Source: Kiritimatiellia bacterium (GTDB taxonomy: Bacteria > Verrucomicrobiota > Kiritimatiellia > RFP12 > UBA1067). Taken from it: a DNA stretch of 9,737 bases. The notes under the pieces were generated by a model. The model searched no databases, was not told the origin of the DNA, and saw only the letters and a list, made by a program, of their open reading frames with translations. Where the stretch lies: the NCBI GenBank assembly GCA_904502135.1, contig CAJGDE010000074.1:1-9737 (forward strand). The letters are read 5' to 3'. Of the stretch, positions 1 to 7,603 are shown piece after piece. The translations under genes and the position numbers were made by a program. Numbering within the stretch: position 1 is the stretch's first letter; every line of letters starts with the position of its first letter.

Positions 1-91
1 AAATTCCCAAAGGTGAAACTCACGCAAACATTAGTTCCATGGCTTTTTCACAGGAGACGTCGAATAAGCTCCTAAATCAAAGTTCGTTAGA
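1..91. other. Left-edge segment, no certain gene
   Basis: Two + strand frames are open from the left edge. Frame 1 stops with TAA at 73-75, 16 nt before the terminator-like hairpin, and would give a basic tail of 24 residues. Frame 3 stays open to TAA at 126-128, 4 nt before the next gene, but it would have to code through the hairpin. Either could be the 3' end of an upstream gene, and neither tail is recognisable. The frame 1 stop followed by the hairpin is the more usual gene-end layout. No tRNA, repeat or convincing promoter is seen here. Confidence 0.3.
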
Positions 92-118
92 CCGCGGCGA
101 AATCTCGTCGCGGTTTTT
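92..118 (+). terminator. Intrinsic terminator-like hairpin
   Basis: CCGCGGCGA (92-100) pairs with TCGTCGCGG (105-113) in a 9-bp stem containing one G-U pair, closed by the 4-nt loop AATC. TTTTT follows at 114-118. The T-run lies only on the + strand side, so it would stop rightward transcription, probably of a gene off the left edge. It ends only 14 nt before the ATG of the acyltransferase. It is therefore either a leaky terminator or attenuator inside a longer operon, or the acyltransferase has a promoter overlapping the hairpin. No good -35/-10 pair is visible there. Confidence 0.7.
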
Positions 119-132
119 CGTTGGTTAATATT

Positions 133-951
133 ATGACATTTCTTCAGAAACATTCGTATGATATAGGTTGCAGGTTAGCGCTGCTTTTATGGCCTCTTTT
201 TAAGAAGCGCCAACGTATTTCAGTTGAGAATATCTTGAAATGCGGCATTACCGATGATGTTTTGAGGGCTGAAGAAATCGCGCGTAACGCTTTTTGTCAT
301 TTCGCGGGCCATGTTTTTGAAGCGCTCGCGGTTCCGAAAGTGATCAATAAGGATAATTGGCGGGAACATCTTGATTTTGCTGATGCTACGCCTGATGTTG
401 TTAAGCTTCTTCTTGATACGCCCGAAACTCCCATTCTTCTCGTTTCCGGTCATCATGGCTGCTGGGAGGCGGCGACGAACCTTTTGTCGTTTGCCCGACC
501 AATGATTGCAATAGCGCGCGTTATGGATAACAAGGTTCTCGCCAAATGGATGAAGAAGCATCATTTTCGCGGGCCGGTTACCGTTATAAACAAGAATGAC
601 GGGTTTAAGCCTCGTATAATGCGTCAGTGGTTCGAGACGAAAGCCGCAATGACGATTCTTATAGATCAGCACGCTTCCAACGGTTCGAGAGGAACGTATA
701 TCGGAAGGCCTGCCCGTACCGTTACTTCAGCGGCGCGCCTTGCGATCAGATATGGCTATCCGATCGTTGTCGGCTCGTTCGTCAGAATAGCGCCTTTTAA
801 ATATCGTCTTGTCGGGGGCGATCCCGTCGTCTTCTCAAAAGACATGTCGCGCGACGAGGCGACGCAGATATTGAACGACCGCCTGCAGGAATCTGTCAGA
901 AAATATCCCGAACAGTACCTTTGGATGCATCGTCGCTGGAGGGACGATTGA
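133..951 (+). CDS. LpxL/HtrB-family lysophospholipid acyltransferase
   Basis: Membrane-associated acyltransferase of the lipid A late-acyltransferase family (LpxL/LpxM/HtrB), which moves a secondary acyl chain from acyl-ACP to a lipid A precursor on the inner face of the inner membrane. Numbering from ATG 133, a short hydrophobic/basic N-terminus (about 10-28) leads to the catalytic HX4E motif HHGCWE (H107, E112) in the usual VSGHHG context. Further on come ILIDQ (D178, Q179), GRPART and the C-terminal signature PEQYLWMHRRWR. At 272 aa it is a little shorter than the usual 290-310, mainly at the N-terminus. An in-frame TTG at 121 would add four residues, but ATG 133 is preferred; no clear SD precedes either. 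Cys replaces the common Asn before the motif Trp. The acceptor lipid cannot be told. A glycosyltransferase gene follows 4 nt downstream, which suggests an envelope glycolipid role (inference). Confidence 0.88.
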   Translation: MTFLQKHSYDIGCRLALLLWPLFKKRQRISVENILKCGITDDVLRAEEIARNAFCHFAGHVFEALAVPKVINKDNWREHLDFADATPDVVKLLLDTPETPILLVSGHHGCWEAATNLLSFARPMIAIARVMDNKVLAKWMKKHHFRGPVTVINKNDGFKPRIMRQWFETKAAMTILIDQHASNGSRGTYIGRPARTVTSAARLAIRYGYPIVVGSFVRIAPFKYRLVGGDPVVFSKDMSRDEATQILNDRLQESVRKYPEQYLWMHRRWRDD

Positions 952-955
952 CGAG

Positions 956-2113
956 ATGAATACGCTCGCCTATATTATAGGATCTGTTTTCGCTTGGTCG
1001 ACGGCCGTTGTGATAATAGGTCTTATCGTCGGTTTCATCGCCCGGGTAAAGTTAAGGAGCAGGAGCGAGGCTGAAGAAAAAAGCGATGTGAGGATAAAAT
1101 TCGCCTGCCTCATATGCGCTCATAATGAAGAGAATGTGATTCATAGACCCATAAGGTCTCTTCTCGCGTCGGGTTATCCCGCCGATAAGAGAGATATTAT
1201 CGTTCTTGCGGACAATTGCAGCGACCGCACGGCGGAAATCGCCGAAAGTTTCAACGGCGTGATCGTTAAGCGCAAGGCGACTGCGTCTGCGGGAAAGGGC
1301 GATGTGTTGGCCTGGGGAATAGATTTAATCCGCAATGCCGGGTATGACGCGATCGCCGTTTTCGACGCCGACAACGAGATTGACGGCAATTGGTTCGATA
1401 AGATGAACAGCGCCTTTGCGCAAGGGGCGAGCGTTGTTACGGGTCATAGGATGAGTTCAAATTCGTTCGCCTCCCTTATAAGCTCGTGGTATACGATCTA
1501 CTGGAATCTCATGAATGAACTTTCAAACAGGGTTCGCTCGTCTCTTGGATTATCCGCAATGCTCACGGGCACGGGCTTTGCGTTTAAAACTGATGCGCTC
1601 CCGGAAGAGGGTTGGCGTACACGAACTTTCGTGGAAGATCTTGAATTCGCTTTTTTCAGCAATATGAGAGGCTTTCGCGTCGTCTATGTGCCCGATGCCG
1701 TTTTTTATGATGAGCAGCCCGTATCGGTGCGCCCGATGTACAGGCAGCTCAACCGCTGGGCGACGGGAGGCTTGCAGATATTGCGCCGCTATACGTGGGT
1801 GTGGCTTAAGCAGCTTTTTAAAACACCCTCTTTTAGGCTTTTTGACTGTTTCGTCGTCGTTGCGCTCGGCCTTTCGGGCACGATGCTTCTGATTCTTAAT
1901 TTGGCGATGCTCCACTGGTCTTTTTTCGCGTGGTTCCTCGCTGTCGGCTGGGCGAGCGCGATTCTTTCGACCGTCTTGTCGCGATATCCCGTGCGCTCTC
2001 TTCTTCTGCCGATATTGCTGTTTCCGATATTCTGCCTCGTTTTGTCATCTACAGTTTTGTATTCGCTGATTTTTCCTCAACGCAAGTGGAAGCCGATAAT
2101 CCACGGAAATTAA
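956..2113 (+). CDS. Membrane-bound processive family 2 glycosyltransferase
   Basis: GT2 enzyme of the cellulose synthase/poly-N-acetylglucosamine synthase type. It would use a nucleotide sugar on the cytoplasmic face to build or extend a polysaccharide or glycolipid. The 385-aa protein has an N-terminal membrane helix (about 5-29), then a GT-A domain: ICAHNEE (53-59) at the start of the fold, Asp in DNCSD (86-90), metal-binding FDADN (D137, D139), the acceptor-site region VED (D228) and QLNRW (264-268), the Q-x-x-R-W motif typical of processive enzymes. Three or four C-terminal membrane helices follow (about 295-372). GGAGGG at 938-943 lies 12 nt before the ATG, inside the end of the preceding gene. 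There is no PilZ domain and no pga/bcs partner in the window, so the sugar and product are unknown. Polymer synthesis is family knowledge; a link to lipid glycosylation next to the LpxL-like gene is inference. Confidence 0.87.
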   Translation: MNTLAYIIGSVFAWSTAVVIIGLIVGFIARVKLRSRSEAEEKSDVRIKFACLICAHNEENVIHRPIRSLLASGYPADKRDIIVLADNCSDRTAEIAESFNGVIVKRKATASAGKGDVLAWGIDLIRNAGYDAIAVFDADNEIDGNWFDKMNSAFAQGASVVTGHRMSSNSFASLISSWYTIYWNLMNELSNRVRSSLGLSAMLTGTGFAFKTDALPEEGWRTRTFVEDLEFAFFSNMRGFRVVYVPDAVFYDEQPVSVRPMYRQLNRWATGGLQILRRYTWVWLKQLFKTPSFRLFDCFVVVALGLSGTMLLILNLAMLHWSFFAWFLAVGWASAILSTVLSRYPVRSLLLPILLFPIFCLVLSSTVLYSLIFPQRKWKPIIHGN

Positions 2114-2119
2114 GGTGCT

Positions 2120-4834
2120 ATGACAGGAAAACTTTTTATAGTCGATCTGATGCCTTTTCTTTATAAAGGGCATTTCGTTTTTCTAAGAAATCCGCGTATA
2201 ACCACATCAGGCATCAACACTTCTGCGCTTTTGGGACTTGTTAATGGCTTAACGTCCATAATAAACAAAGAAAAGCCAACCCACATCGTATTGGCGATGG
2301 ATCCTTCATCGCCCACTTTCCGCCATGAGGCGTATCCGGCCTATAAGGCTCAGCGCGAGAAGATGCCTGAAGAGATCGCGGATTCGATCGCCTACGCCTT
2401 TGAGTTAGCTGAAGCTCTGGGAATCCCTGTTCTCAGAGTCGACGGCTTCGAAGCCGATGATGTCATGGGAACGCTCGCCGTTAAGGGCGCTGAATCAGGC
2501 TTTGACGTGTATATGGCCACTCCCGATAAGGATGCCGCTCAGCTTGTCCGTCAAGGAGTAAGTTTATACCGCCCGGCGCATGCCGGTGACAGCGCTGAGA
2601 TATACGATCAGGAGAAAGTGTGCAGTCATTGGAATATCGCCTCTCCCTTATCAATGATCGACTACCTTGCGCTTGCGGGAGATACGGCGGATAACATTCC
2701 GGGTATTAGAGGGGTTGGAGAAAAGACTGCGACATCGCTTCTTTCCCAGTTTGGGGATCTTGAAGGTGTCTTGGCGAATACCGATAAGATAAAAGGAAAG
2801 CTTTCCGAGAAAGTCTCGCTCGGCGCTGAAGACGCCAGAATGTCGAAGTTTCTGGCGACCATCAGAACGGATGTGCCGATCACGCCAGATTGGCAATCAT
2901 ACAAATTTGGAGAGATAGACCGTGCGAAACTCGCGGCCGTGTGCTCGAAATTCGAGCTCTCGCGGTTGGCGAAGGCTTTCCTCGGCGAGGCCGTTATATC
3001 TCAAGAACAGCAAAATCCGTCTGAAAAAGAAGAAAGACTTGATGATATTTCTTCAGTGGAACATGATTATCGCCTTATTACAGAAGAAGATGAGGCGCGG
3101 GCATTGTTGGCGGAGTTGATGAAATGCGATGTCATCGCATTTGATACAGAGACGAGTTCGGTAGACCCTAAAGAAGCCAAGCTCGTGGGATTTTCATTTG
3201 CGACAGCTCCCGGAAAAGCGTGGTATATTGAAGGCTCGCTCATTGATATATTCCGTGAGCTGTTTGCTGATTCTTCAAAGACATTGATTGCCCACAACGG
3301 CAAATTCGACAGAACCGTTCTTCATCGCTATGGCATAGGCTTTGCATCAACCGTTCACGATACAATGCTTGAGCATTATTGTTTGGATGCTGCCGCGAGA
3401 CATTCGCTTGACGCGCTCGCCGCGAAGTATCTGAATTACAGAATGATCCCCATAGAAAAGCTGATCGGCGAGAAGGAGCGCGGCAAACAGCAGTTGTCGA
3501 TGGCGGCGTTAAAGAGTTCGGAGATTCTCGATTATGCCGCAGAGGATGCCGATATCACATTTAGGCTTGAAAGAGTGCTGCGGCCGCTTGCTGAAGAGAC
3601 GGGCGCGATAAAAGCGCTACAGATTTCGGAAGAGCCGCTGGTGAAGATCTTGACGGAAATGGAGCGCGAGGGCGTGCGCATCGACACTGAGGCGATGAAA
3701 GAATATTCGCGGGAGCTTGACCGTGAAATTCTTAATCTCCTTGAGACGATACATTCATACGCGGAGCCGGGCTTCAATCCTGACAGCCCCAAACAGTTGA
3801 GCGATCTTCTCTTCAACAAGCTCTCGCTCAGCACGACTTCACTGAAAAAAACGGCGACCGGCTTTTATTCCACCGACGAAAAGACGCTGTCGCGTCTTGC
3901 GGACGACCATCCGGTCGTCGCCGCGATTTTAGAATATCGCGCGTGCGCTAAACTTAAATCCACCTATGTCGACAAGCTGCCTCAGCTGATAGATGAAAAC
4001 AGCCGGGTGCATACGACATTTTCTCAGGCCTTTGCCGAAACTGGCAGACTCACCTCTTCCGAGCCGAACCTGCAGAACATTCCCGTTAGAACAGAGCGGG
4101 GTAAAAAGATCCGCCGCGGATTTGTGGCGCGCGACGAAAACCATCTTCTTATGTCGGCGGACTATTCTCAGATCGAATTAAGGCTCATGGCGGCTTTCTC
4201 CGGGGATGAGGCGATGATTCAGGCGTTCCGCGACGGTGTGGATATTCATCGCGATACCGCAAGCCGCGTATACAATATCATGCCGATGTTCGTCACCGAT
4301 GAGCAGCGCTCTAAATGCAAGATGGTCAACTTCGGCATTATTTACGGAATTTCGGCCTTCGGCCTTTCGCAGAGACTGAAGATTTCGCGCAAAGAGGCGA
4401 GCGATCTTATTGAGACATATTTTAAGCTCTACCCGAAGGTCAAAGAATACATGAGTGCGGCCATATCTTCGGCCAGAGAGAAGGGGTATGCCCAAACGAT
4501 ACTTGGCCGCCGCCGCACGTTAAAGGATATTTCTTCGCGTAACGCCACGGTAAGACAGGCTGCAGAGCGCGATGCCGTAAACACCCCGATCCAAGGCTCG
4601 GCCGCAGACCTTATAAAAGTGGCGATGGTCAAGATCGACAGGCGCCTGAAAGAGGAATGTCTGCGCACGAAAATGGTGCTTCAGATTCACGACGAGCTTC
4701 TCTTTGATGTTCCGAAGGATGAAGTGGAAAGGGTCAAGGAGATTGTCCGCGAAGAGATGACGCACGCCATCGATGTCGGAGTTCCTCTTGAGGTGGGCAT
4801 AGGGGTTGCCGACAATTGGCTCGCAGCTCACTGA
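2120..4834 (+). CDS. polA: DNA polymerase I
   Basis: Family A polymerase for Okazaki-fragment processing and repair, 904 aa, with three domains that all appear active. The 5'-3' exonuclease (about 1-290) has D9, D61 before the FRHEAYPAYKAQR segment, EADD (111-114), DKD (136-138) and GDTADNIPG (D188, D191). The 3'-5' proofreading domain (about 315-490) has DTE (D342, E344), NGKFD (N393, D397) and YAAED (Y472, D476). The polymerase domain has motif A DYSQIELR (D681), motif B with R730, K734, F738 and Y742 (equivalent to E. coli R754, K758, F762, Y766), and motif C HDE (857-859). Lys16 stands where E. coli has Arg20, and Cys733 where Ala is usual in motif B. The N-terminal pattern NPRI..G.NTSA recalls Bacteroidetes PolA (from memory). 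The ATG is 6 nt after the glycosyltransferase stop, preceded by a weak AAGGTG. Confidence 0.98.
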   Translation: MTGKLFIVDLMPFLYKGHFVFLRNPRITTSGINTSALLGLVNGLTSIINKEKPTHIVLAMDPSSPTFRHEAYPAYKAQREKMPEEIADSIAYAFELAEALGIPVLRVDGFEADDVMGTLAVKGAESGFDVYMATPDKDAAQLVRQGVSLYRPAHAGDSAEIYDQEKVCSHWNIASPLSMIDYLALAGDTADNIPGIRGVGEKTATSLLSQFGDLEGVLANTDKIKGKLSEKVSLGAEDARMSKFLATIRTDVPITPDWQSYKFGEIDRAKLAAVCSKFELSRLAKAFLGEAVISQEQQNPSEKEERLDDISSVEHDYRLITEEDEARALLAELMKCDVIAFDTETSSVDPKEAKLVGFSFATAPGKAWYIEGSLIDIFRELFADSSKTLIAHNGKFDRTVLHRYGIGFASTVHDTMLEHYCLDAAARHSLDALAAKYLNYRMIPIEKLIGEKERGKQQLSMAALKSSEILDYAAEDADITFRLERVLRPLAEETGAIKALQISEEPLVKILTEMEREGVRIDTEAMKEYSRELDREILNLLETIHSYAEPGFNPDSPKQLSDLLFNKLSLSTTSLKKTATGFYSTDEKTLSRLADDHPVVAAILEYRACAKLKSTYVDKLPQLIDENSRVHTTFSQAFAETGRLTSSEPNLQNIPVRTERGKKIRRGFVARDENHLLMSADYSQIELRLMAAFSGDEAMIQAFRDGVDIHRDTASRVYNIMPMFVTDEQRSKCKMVNFGIIYGISAFGLSQRLKISRKEASDLIETYFKLYPKVKEYMSAAISSAREKGYAQTILGRRRTLKDISSRNATVRQAAERDAVNTPIQGSAADLIKVAMVKIDRRLKEECLRTKMVLQIHDELLFDVPKDEVERVKEIVREEMTHAIDVGVPLEVGIGVADNWLAAH

Positions 4835-5584
4835 TCATGATAATGCGCTTTGTAGCGCCAGAACGAGAAGAAAGCCTGAAATCAGTGCGAATGTGGCCGG
4901 CTTTTCAAAGCCGTGTGAATGCGATTCGGGTATAACCTCGTCACTGATCACATAAAGCATCGCTCCGCCTGCTGCAGCAAGAAGAAACGGCAAGACGCCC
5001 GTAAATGTCTTTACGAGCAGGTAGCCAGAGAGAACCGATGTTATGCTTATGGCCGCAATGCCGAGTGATATCGCGATTATTCTCGAAGATTTTACTCCGA
5101 CGGCGAAAAGCGGAGCCACAATGACAAATGCCTCGGGAACGTTCTGGAGCGAAATGGCCAAAGTGATCGTCAGGATGTCTTTTATTTCGCCGGTGCCGAA
5201 ACTTACGCCGACGGCGAGGCCTTCAGGTATTTTATGAAGCGCTATCGCCGCGACAAAAAGAAGAGACTTGCTGATTGTGCCGTTTGAATTGTGCGATTCA
5301 AAATCAACGCCGGCTATTCTATGCAAGTGTGGAGTGAAGTAATCTAATAAGCTTATTATTACAGCGCCGGTTACTGCGCCAAATATGGCGAGCAATGCCG
5401 AGCCTTTGACGGCAAAGGCGTTTGCGAGAAGCCCTGATGTGGCGGCCGCTAGCATTATTCCGGCCGACAGCCCCATAATGATGTCATTAAGTCTGTGTGC
5501 GATTCTACGCACAAGAAGTCCGCCGAGAACGCCTATCGTCGTTGATAGGCCAACTGAAAGAAGAACTATGGTTAAGATTTTCAT
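4835..5584 (-). CDS. ZIP-family divalent metal transporter (GufA/ZupT-like)
   Basis: Integral inner-membrane protein of the ZIP family, which imports Zn2+, Fe2+ or Mn2+ into the cytoplasm; 249 aa, about 8 hydrophobic segments, a usual length for bacterial members. The metal-binding motifs are HKIPEG in TM4 (H117, P120, E121) and QNVPEA in TM5 (Q147, N148, E151). TM5 carries Gln where eukaryotic ZIPs have His, as in the GufA branch. A further SDEVIPESHSHG stretch (214-225) adds acidic and His residues near the last helices. The loop before TM4 is short (about 86-104) and not His-rich. Metal selectivity cannot be read from the sequence. It is encoded alone, convergent with polA (stop codons adjacent) and divergent from etfB. 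No strong SD is seen, only a purine-rich AGAAAA just before the ATG. Confidence 0.92.
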   Translation of the reverse strand: MKILTIVLLSVGLSTTIGVLGGLLVRRIAHRLNDIIMGLSAGIMLAAATSGLLANAFAVKGSALLAIFGAVTGAVIISLLDYFTPHLHRIAGVDFESHNSNGTISKSLLFVAAIALHKIPEGLAVGVSFGTGEIKDILTITLAISLQNVPEAFVIVAPLFAVGVKSSRIIAISLGIAAISITSVLSGYLLVKTFTGVLPFLLAAAGGAMLYVISDEVIPESHSHGFEKPATFALISGFLLVLALQSALS

Positions 5585-5630
5585 TTTTCTATGATCGTCT
5601 GTGAACTGGTATTAGTTAGTGTGCAGTTGA

Positions 5631-5660
5631 ATGATATCAAATCTCTTTATTCATGTGCAA
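5631..5660 (-). promoter_or_regulatory. Predicted promoter of the ZIP transporter
   Basis: Read on the - strand, TTGCAC (5660-5655) is followed after 18 nt by TATCAT (5636-5631). TG precedes it by one base, giving an extended -10 (TGATATCAT). The -10 box has 5/6 consensus matches and the -35 only 3/6. The predicted start would leave a leader of roughly 35-45 nt. The core TGATATCA (5632-5639) is also an 8-bp palindrome, so it could double as a binding site; no Zur- or Fur-like operator is recognised. Confidence 0.45.
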
Positions 5661-5678
5661 CATAATTGGCGGAATATA

Positions 5679-5687
5679 TGATATAAT
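5679..5687 (+). promoter_or_regulatory. Extended -10 promoter of the etfBA operon
   Basis: TGATATAAT at 5679-5687 is a perfect extended -10 element (TG-n-TATAAT). No -35 box of consensus type lies 16-18 nt upstream, which is tolerated by extended -10 promoters. Transcription would begin about 6-8 nt after the box, at 5693-5695, that is, at or next to the ATG at 5695 chosen for etfB. Confidence 0.6.
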
Positions 5688-5694
5688 GTTGCCT

Positions 5695-6492
5695 ATGAAA
5701 GGTTATAATTGCGTTGTCTGCATTAAGCAGGTTCCAGATACTAAGAAAGTTACCGGTCAGGCGATGAAAGAAGACGGCACAATCAATCGTGCCGCGCTTC
5801 CAGCCATTTTCAATCCGGAAGACAAAAATGCTCTTGAGGCCGCACTTTGGGTTAAAGAGACATACGGTGGCACGGTCACCGTCATAACGATGGGGCTTCC
5901 TGCGGCTACCGCGATTCTCCGCGAAGCGCTTATGTGCGGAGCCGATAGGGCTGTTCTTCTCACCGACCGCAAGGCGGCCGGTTCCGACACTCTTGCCACA
6001 AGCTATATCTTAAGCCAGGCCGTCAAGAAGTTTAATCCTGATATGGTATTCTGCGGTCGTCAGGCGATTGACGGCGATACGGCTCAGGTCGGGCCCCAGA
6101 TCGGCGAAAAATTGGACTGCGCCGTCGTCACCTATCTTGAGAAGCTTGAGATGGACGGCGATTATGCCGTAGCCACGCGTGATATTGGTACAGGTATAGA
6201 AAAGTGCCGCGCCAAGCTTCCTGCGCTTTTCACGGTCACCGAGAAGTTCGGCGAACTTCGTCCGTTCTCGATGCACAGAGTGATGAAGTATAAGAATGCG
6301 GAGGTTGAGGCCATGAATTGCGACGATATCGGCGCCGAGGCGGACCGTTGCGGTTTTGCCGGCAGCCCCACGAGCGTCAATAAGATCGTCTCTGTAGTTC
6401 TCGCCGGCGGCGATTATAAGGAAGTCGCTCCCACGGCAGAAGGTATAACCTCTCTTGTTGACGAGCTTGTCAAAGATCATACGATCGGGTGA
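5695..6492 (+). CDS. etfB: Electron transfer flavoprotein, beta subunit
   Basis: Beta subunit of the cytoplasmic EtfAB heterodimer, which passes electrons between acyl-CoA dehydrogenases and other redox partners. From ATG 5695 the protein is 265 aa and opens with the family-typical VVCIKQVPDT. An adenine-nucleotide-binding loop of the type GRQAIDGDTAQVGP lies near residues 118-131, and LPALFTVTEKFGELRP follows in the second half. In-frame ATGs at 5653 and 5686 would add 14 or 3 residues (MCNIIGGIYDIMLP or MLP) unlike any EtfB N-terminus. They also overlap or lie upstream of the -10 box, so 5695 is preferred. No SD lies at a usable distance before 5695, in contrast to the next genes. It is first in an apparent operon with etfA and an acyl-CoA dehydrogenase. 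Whether this Etf is bifurcating cannot be decided by eye. Confidence 0.95.
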   Translation: MKGYNCVVCIKQVPDTKKVTGQAMKEDGTINRAALPAIFNPEDKNALEAALWVKETYGGTVTVITMGLPAATAILREALMCGADRAVLLTDRKAAGSDTLATSYILSQAVKKFNPDMVFCGRQAIDGDTAQVGPQIGEKLDCAVVTYLEKLEMDGDYAVATRDIGTGIEKCRAKLPALFTVTEKFGELRPFSMHRVMKYKNAEVEAMNCDDIGAEADRCGFAGSPTSVNKIVSVVLAGGDYKEVAPTAEGITSLVDELVKDHTIG

Positions 6493-6532
6493 GGCTTGAA
6501 ATCGGTAAAATAAATAAAAAGAGGTATTTAAC

Positions 6533-7549
6533 ATGGATAGAACAAAGGGTGAAGTTTGGGTGTTTGCCGAGCAGGAAGAAGGTAAGCTTTCGGAAGTTCC
6601 TTTTGAACTTCTCGGCAAAGGCAGGGAGCTTGCCGATCGTTTGGGGGTTAAGCTCGCGGCCGTTGTCATGGGTGAAGGTGTAGAAGGTCTTGCCGCGCCG
6701 CTTTTTGAAGCTGGCGCCGACATAGTGCACCTTATTGACGACAAGGCTCTTAAGGTGTTCCGCAACAAGGCCTATCGCCATGCGCTCGTTGAGCTCGTCA
6801 AGGAATGCTCTCCGCAGATTTTCATCTTTGGGGCCACTCACATGGGGCGCGATCTTGCGCCTGCCGTCGCGTCGGCTCTAAAGTGCGGTCTTACCGCCGA
6901 CTGTACAGATCTTCAGATCGGCGACTACACCGATAACCGCACAAAAGAGACGTTTACGAATATTCTTCAGCAGATTCGCCCTGCATTCGGCGGCAATATC
7001 ATCGCAACGATCGTCAATGCCCGTTCGTGGCCGCAGATGGCTACGGTTCGCGAAGGCGTGATGAAACCGCTCGAGAAAGTTGCCGGGCGCACGGGCGAGA
7101 TCGTAAGGCACGAAGCAAAGCTTGAAGGCGTAGAAATACCCGTTGAAGTTCTTGAAATAGTGCGAAAGGTCTCAAGCGTAAACCTCAAGGGGTCTCGCAT
7201 TATCGTCGCCGGCGGCGCCGGTGTGGGGTCTAAAGAGAACTTCAAACTTCTTCACGAGCTTGCCGCCGCTCTTGGCGGAGCTGTTGGCGCGTCGCGCGCG
7301 GCAGTTGACCTTGGATACTGCGAGCATGAGCGGCAGATCGGTCAGACCGGAGTTACGGTAAGGCCCGCTCTTTTCATCTCGTGTGGCATTTCCGGCGCCG
7401 TCCAGCATCTTGCCGGCATGCAGGATTCGCAGAAGATCATCGCCATCAACACCGATAAGGACGCGCCTATTTTCAAGGTTGCCCATTACGGAATTGTCGG
7501 CGATCTGAATACTGTTGTGCCGATGATGATTAAGGCGATTAAGGGGTAG
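6533..7549 (+). CDS. etfA: Electron transfer flavoprotein, alpha subunit
   Basis: FAD-carrying alpha subunit that pairs with EtfB; 338 aa, normal for the family. The N-terminal domain (about 1-195) starts with the usual VWVFAEQEEGKL and a LLGKGRELADRLG helix. The C-terminal FAD domain (about 210-338) has GSRIIVAGGAGVGS, GASRAAVD (R255), GQTG (270-273) and the EtfA signature with CGISGAVQHLAGM (284-296), AIN (304-306) and APIF (311-314), ending YGIVGDL. AGAGG at 6520-6524 sits 8 nt before the ATG. The 40-nt gap after etfB holds no terminator, so the two are cotranscribed. All FAD-contact motifs that can be recognised are intact. Confidence 0.97.
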   Translation: MDRTKGEVWVFAEQEEGKLSEVPFELLGKGRELADRLGVKLAAVVMGEGVEGLAAPLFEAGADIVHLIDDKALKVFRNKAYRHALVELVKECSPQIFIFGATHMGRDLAPAVASALKCGLTADCTDLQIGDYTDNRTKETFTNILQQIRPAFGGNIIATIVNARSWPQMATVREGVMKPLEKVAGRTGEIVRHEAKLEGVEIPVEVLEIVRKVSSVNLKGSRIIVAGGAGVGSKENFKLLHELAAALGGAVGASRAAVDLGYCEHERQIGQTGVTVRPALFISCGISGAVQHLAGMQDSQKIIAINTDKDAPIFKVAHYGIVGDLNTVVPMMIKAIKG

Positions 7550-7559
7550 TGGTTAGTTA

Positions 7560-7593
7560 TTAGGAGTTAGGAGTTAGGAGTTAGGAGTTGGAG
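7560..7593 (+). repeat. TTAGGAG heptamer tandem repeat
   Basis: Four exact head-to-tail copies of TTAGGAG (7560-7566, 7567-7573, 7574-7580, 7581-7587) are followed by a degenerate unit TTGGAG (7588-7593). A diverged TTAGTTA precedes them at 7553-7559. The array is in the 70-nt gap between etfA and the acyl-CoA dehydrogenase. Every unit contains AGGAG, an anti-16S-like core. The repeat is outside any reading frame, so copy-number change would alter leader length but not a protein. Similar short repeats occur scattered in intergenic DNA of some bacteria; one window cannot show this here. Confidence 0.9.
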
Positions 7594-7603
7594 TTGAAAA
7601 ATC

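Noticed and set aside
3..128. Open + frame running from the left edge to TAA at 126-128 as the end of an upstream gene
   Set aside because: It would code through a strong terminator-like hairpin and gives no recognisable tail; it cannot be excluded, but evidence is too thin to call a gene.
4845..4858. Small hairpin GCGCT-TTGT-AGCGC near the polA/ZIP junction as a terminator
   Set aside because: Only 5 bp, inside the ZIP coding end, and no T-run follows on either strand.
5653..5694. Upstream in-frame starts of etfB at 5653 and 5686
   Set aside because: They add residues not found in EtfB proteins and lie before or over the predicted -10 box and transcript start. The ATG at 5695 matches the family N-terminus.
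6010..6768. Open frame of 252 codons on the - strand across the etfB-etfA junction
   Set aside because: Antisense to two well-supported genes, no family features, no SD or promoter; a shadow of codon bias.
7560..7593. CRISPR-like or phase-variable coding repeat
   Set aside because: Units are 7 nt head to tail with no spacers, and they are outside any reading frame, so neither CRISPR nor coding phase variation fits.
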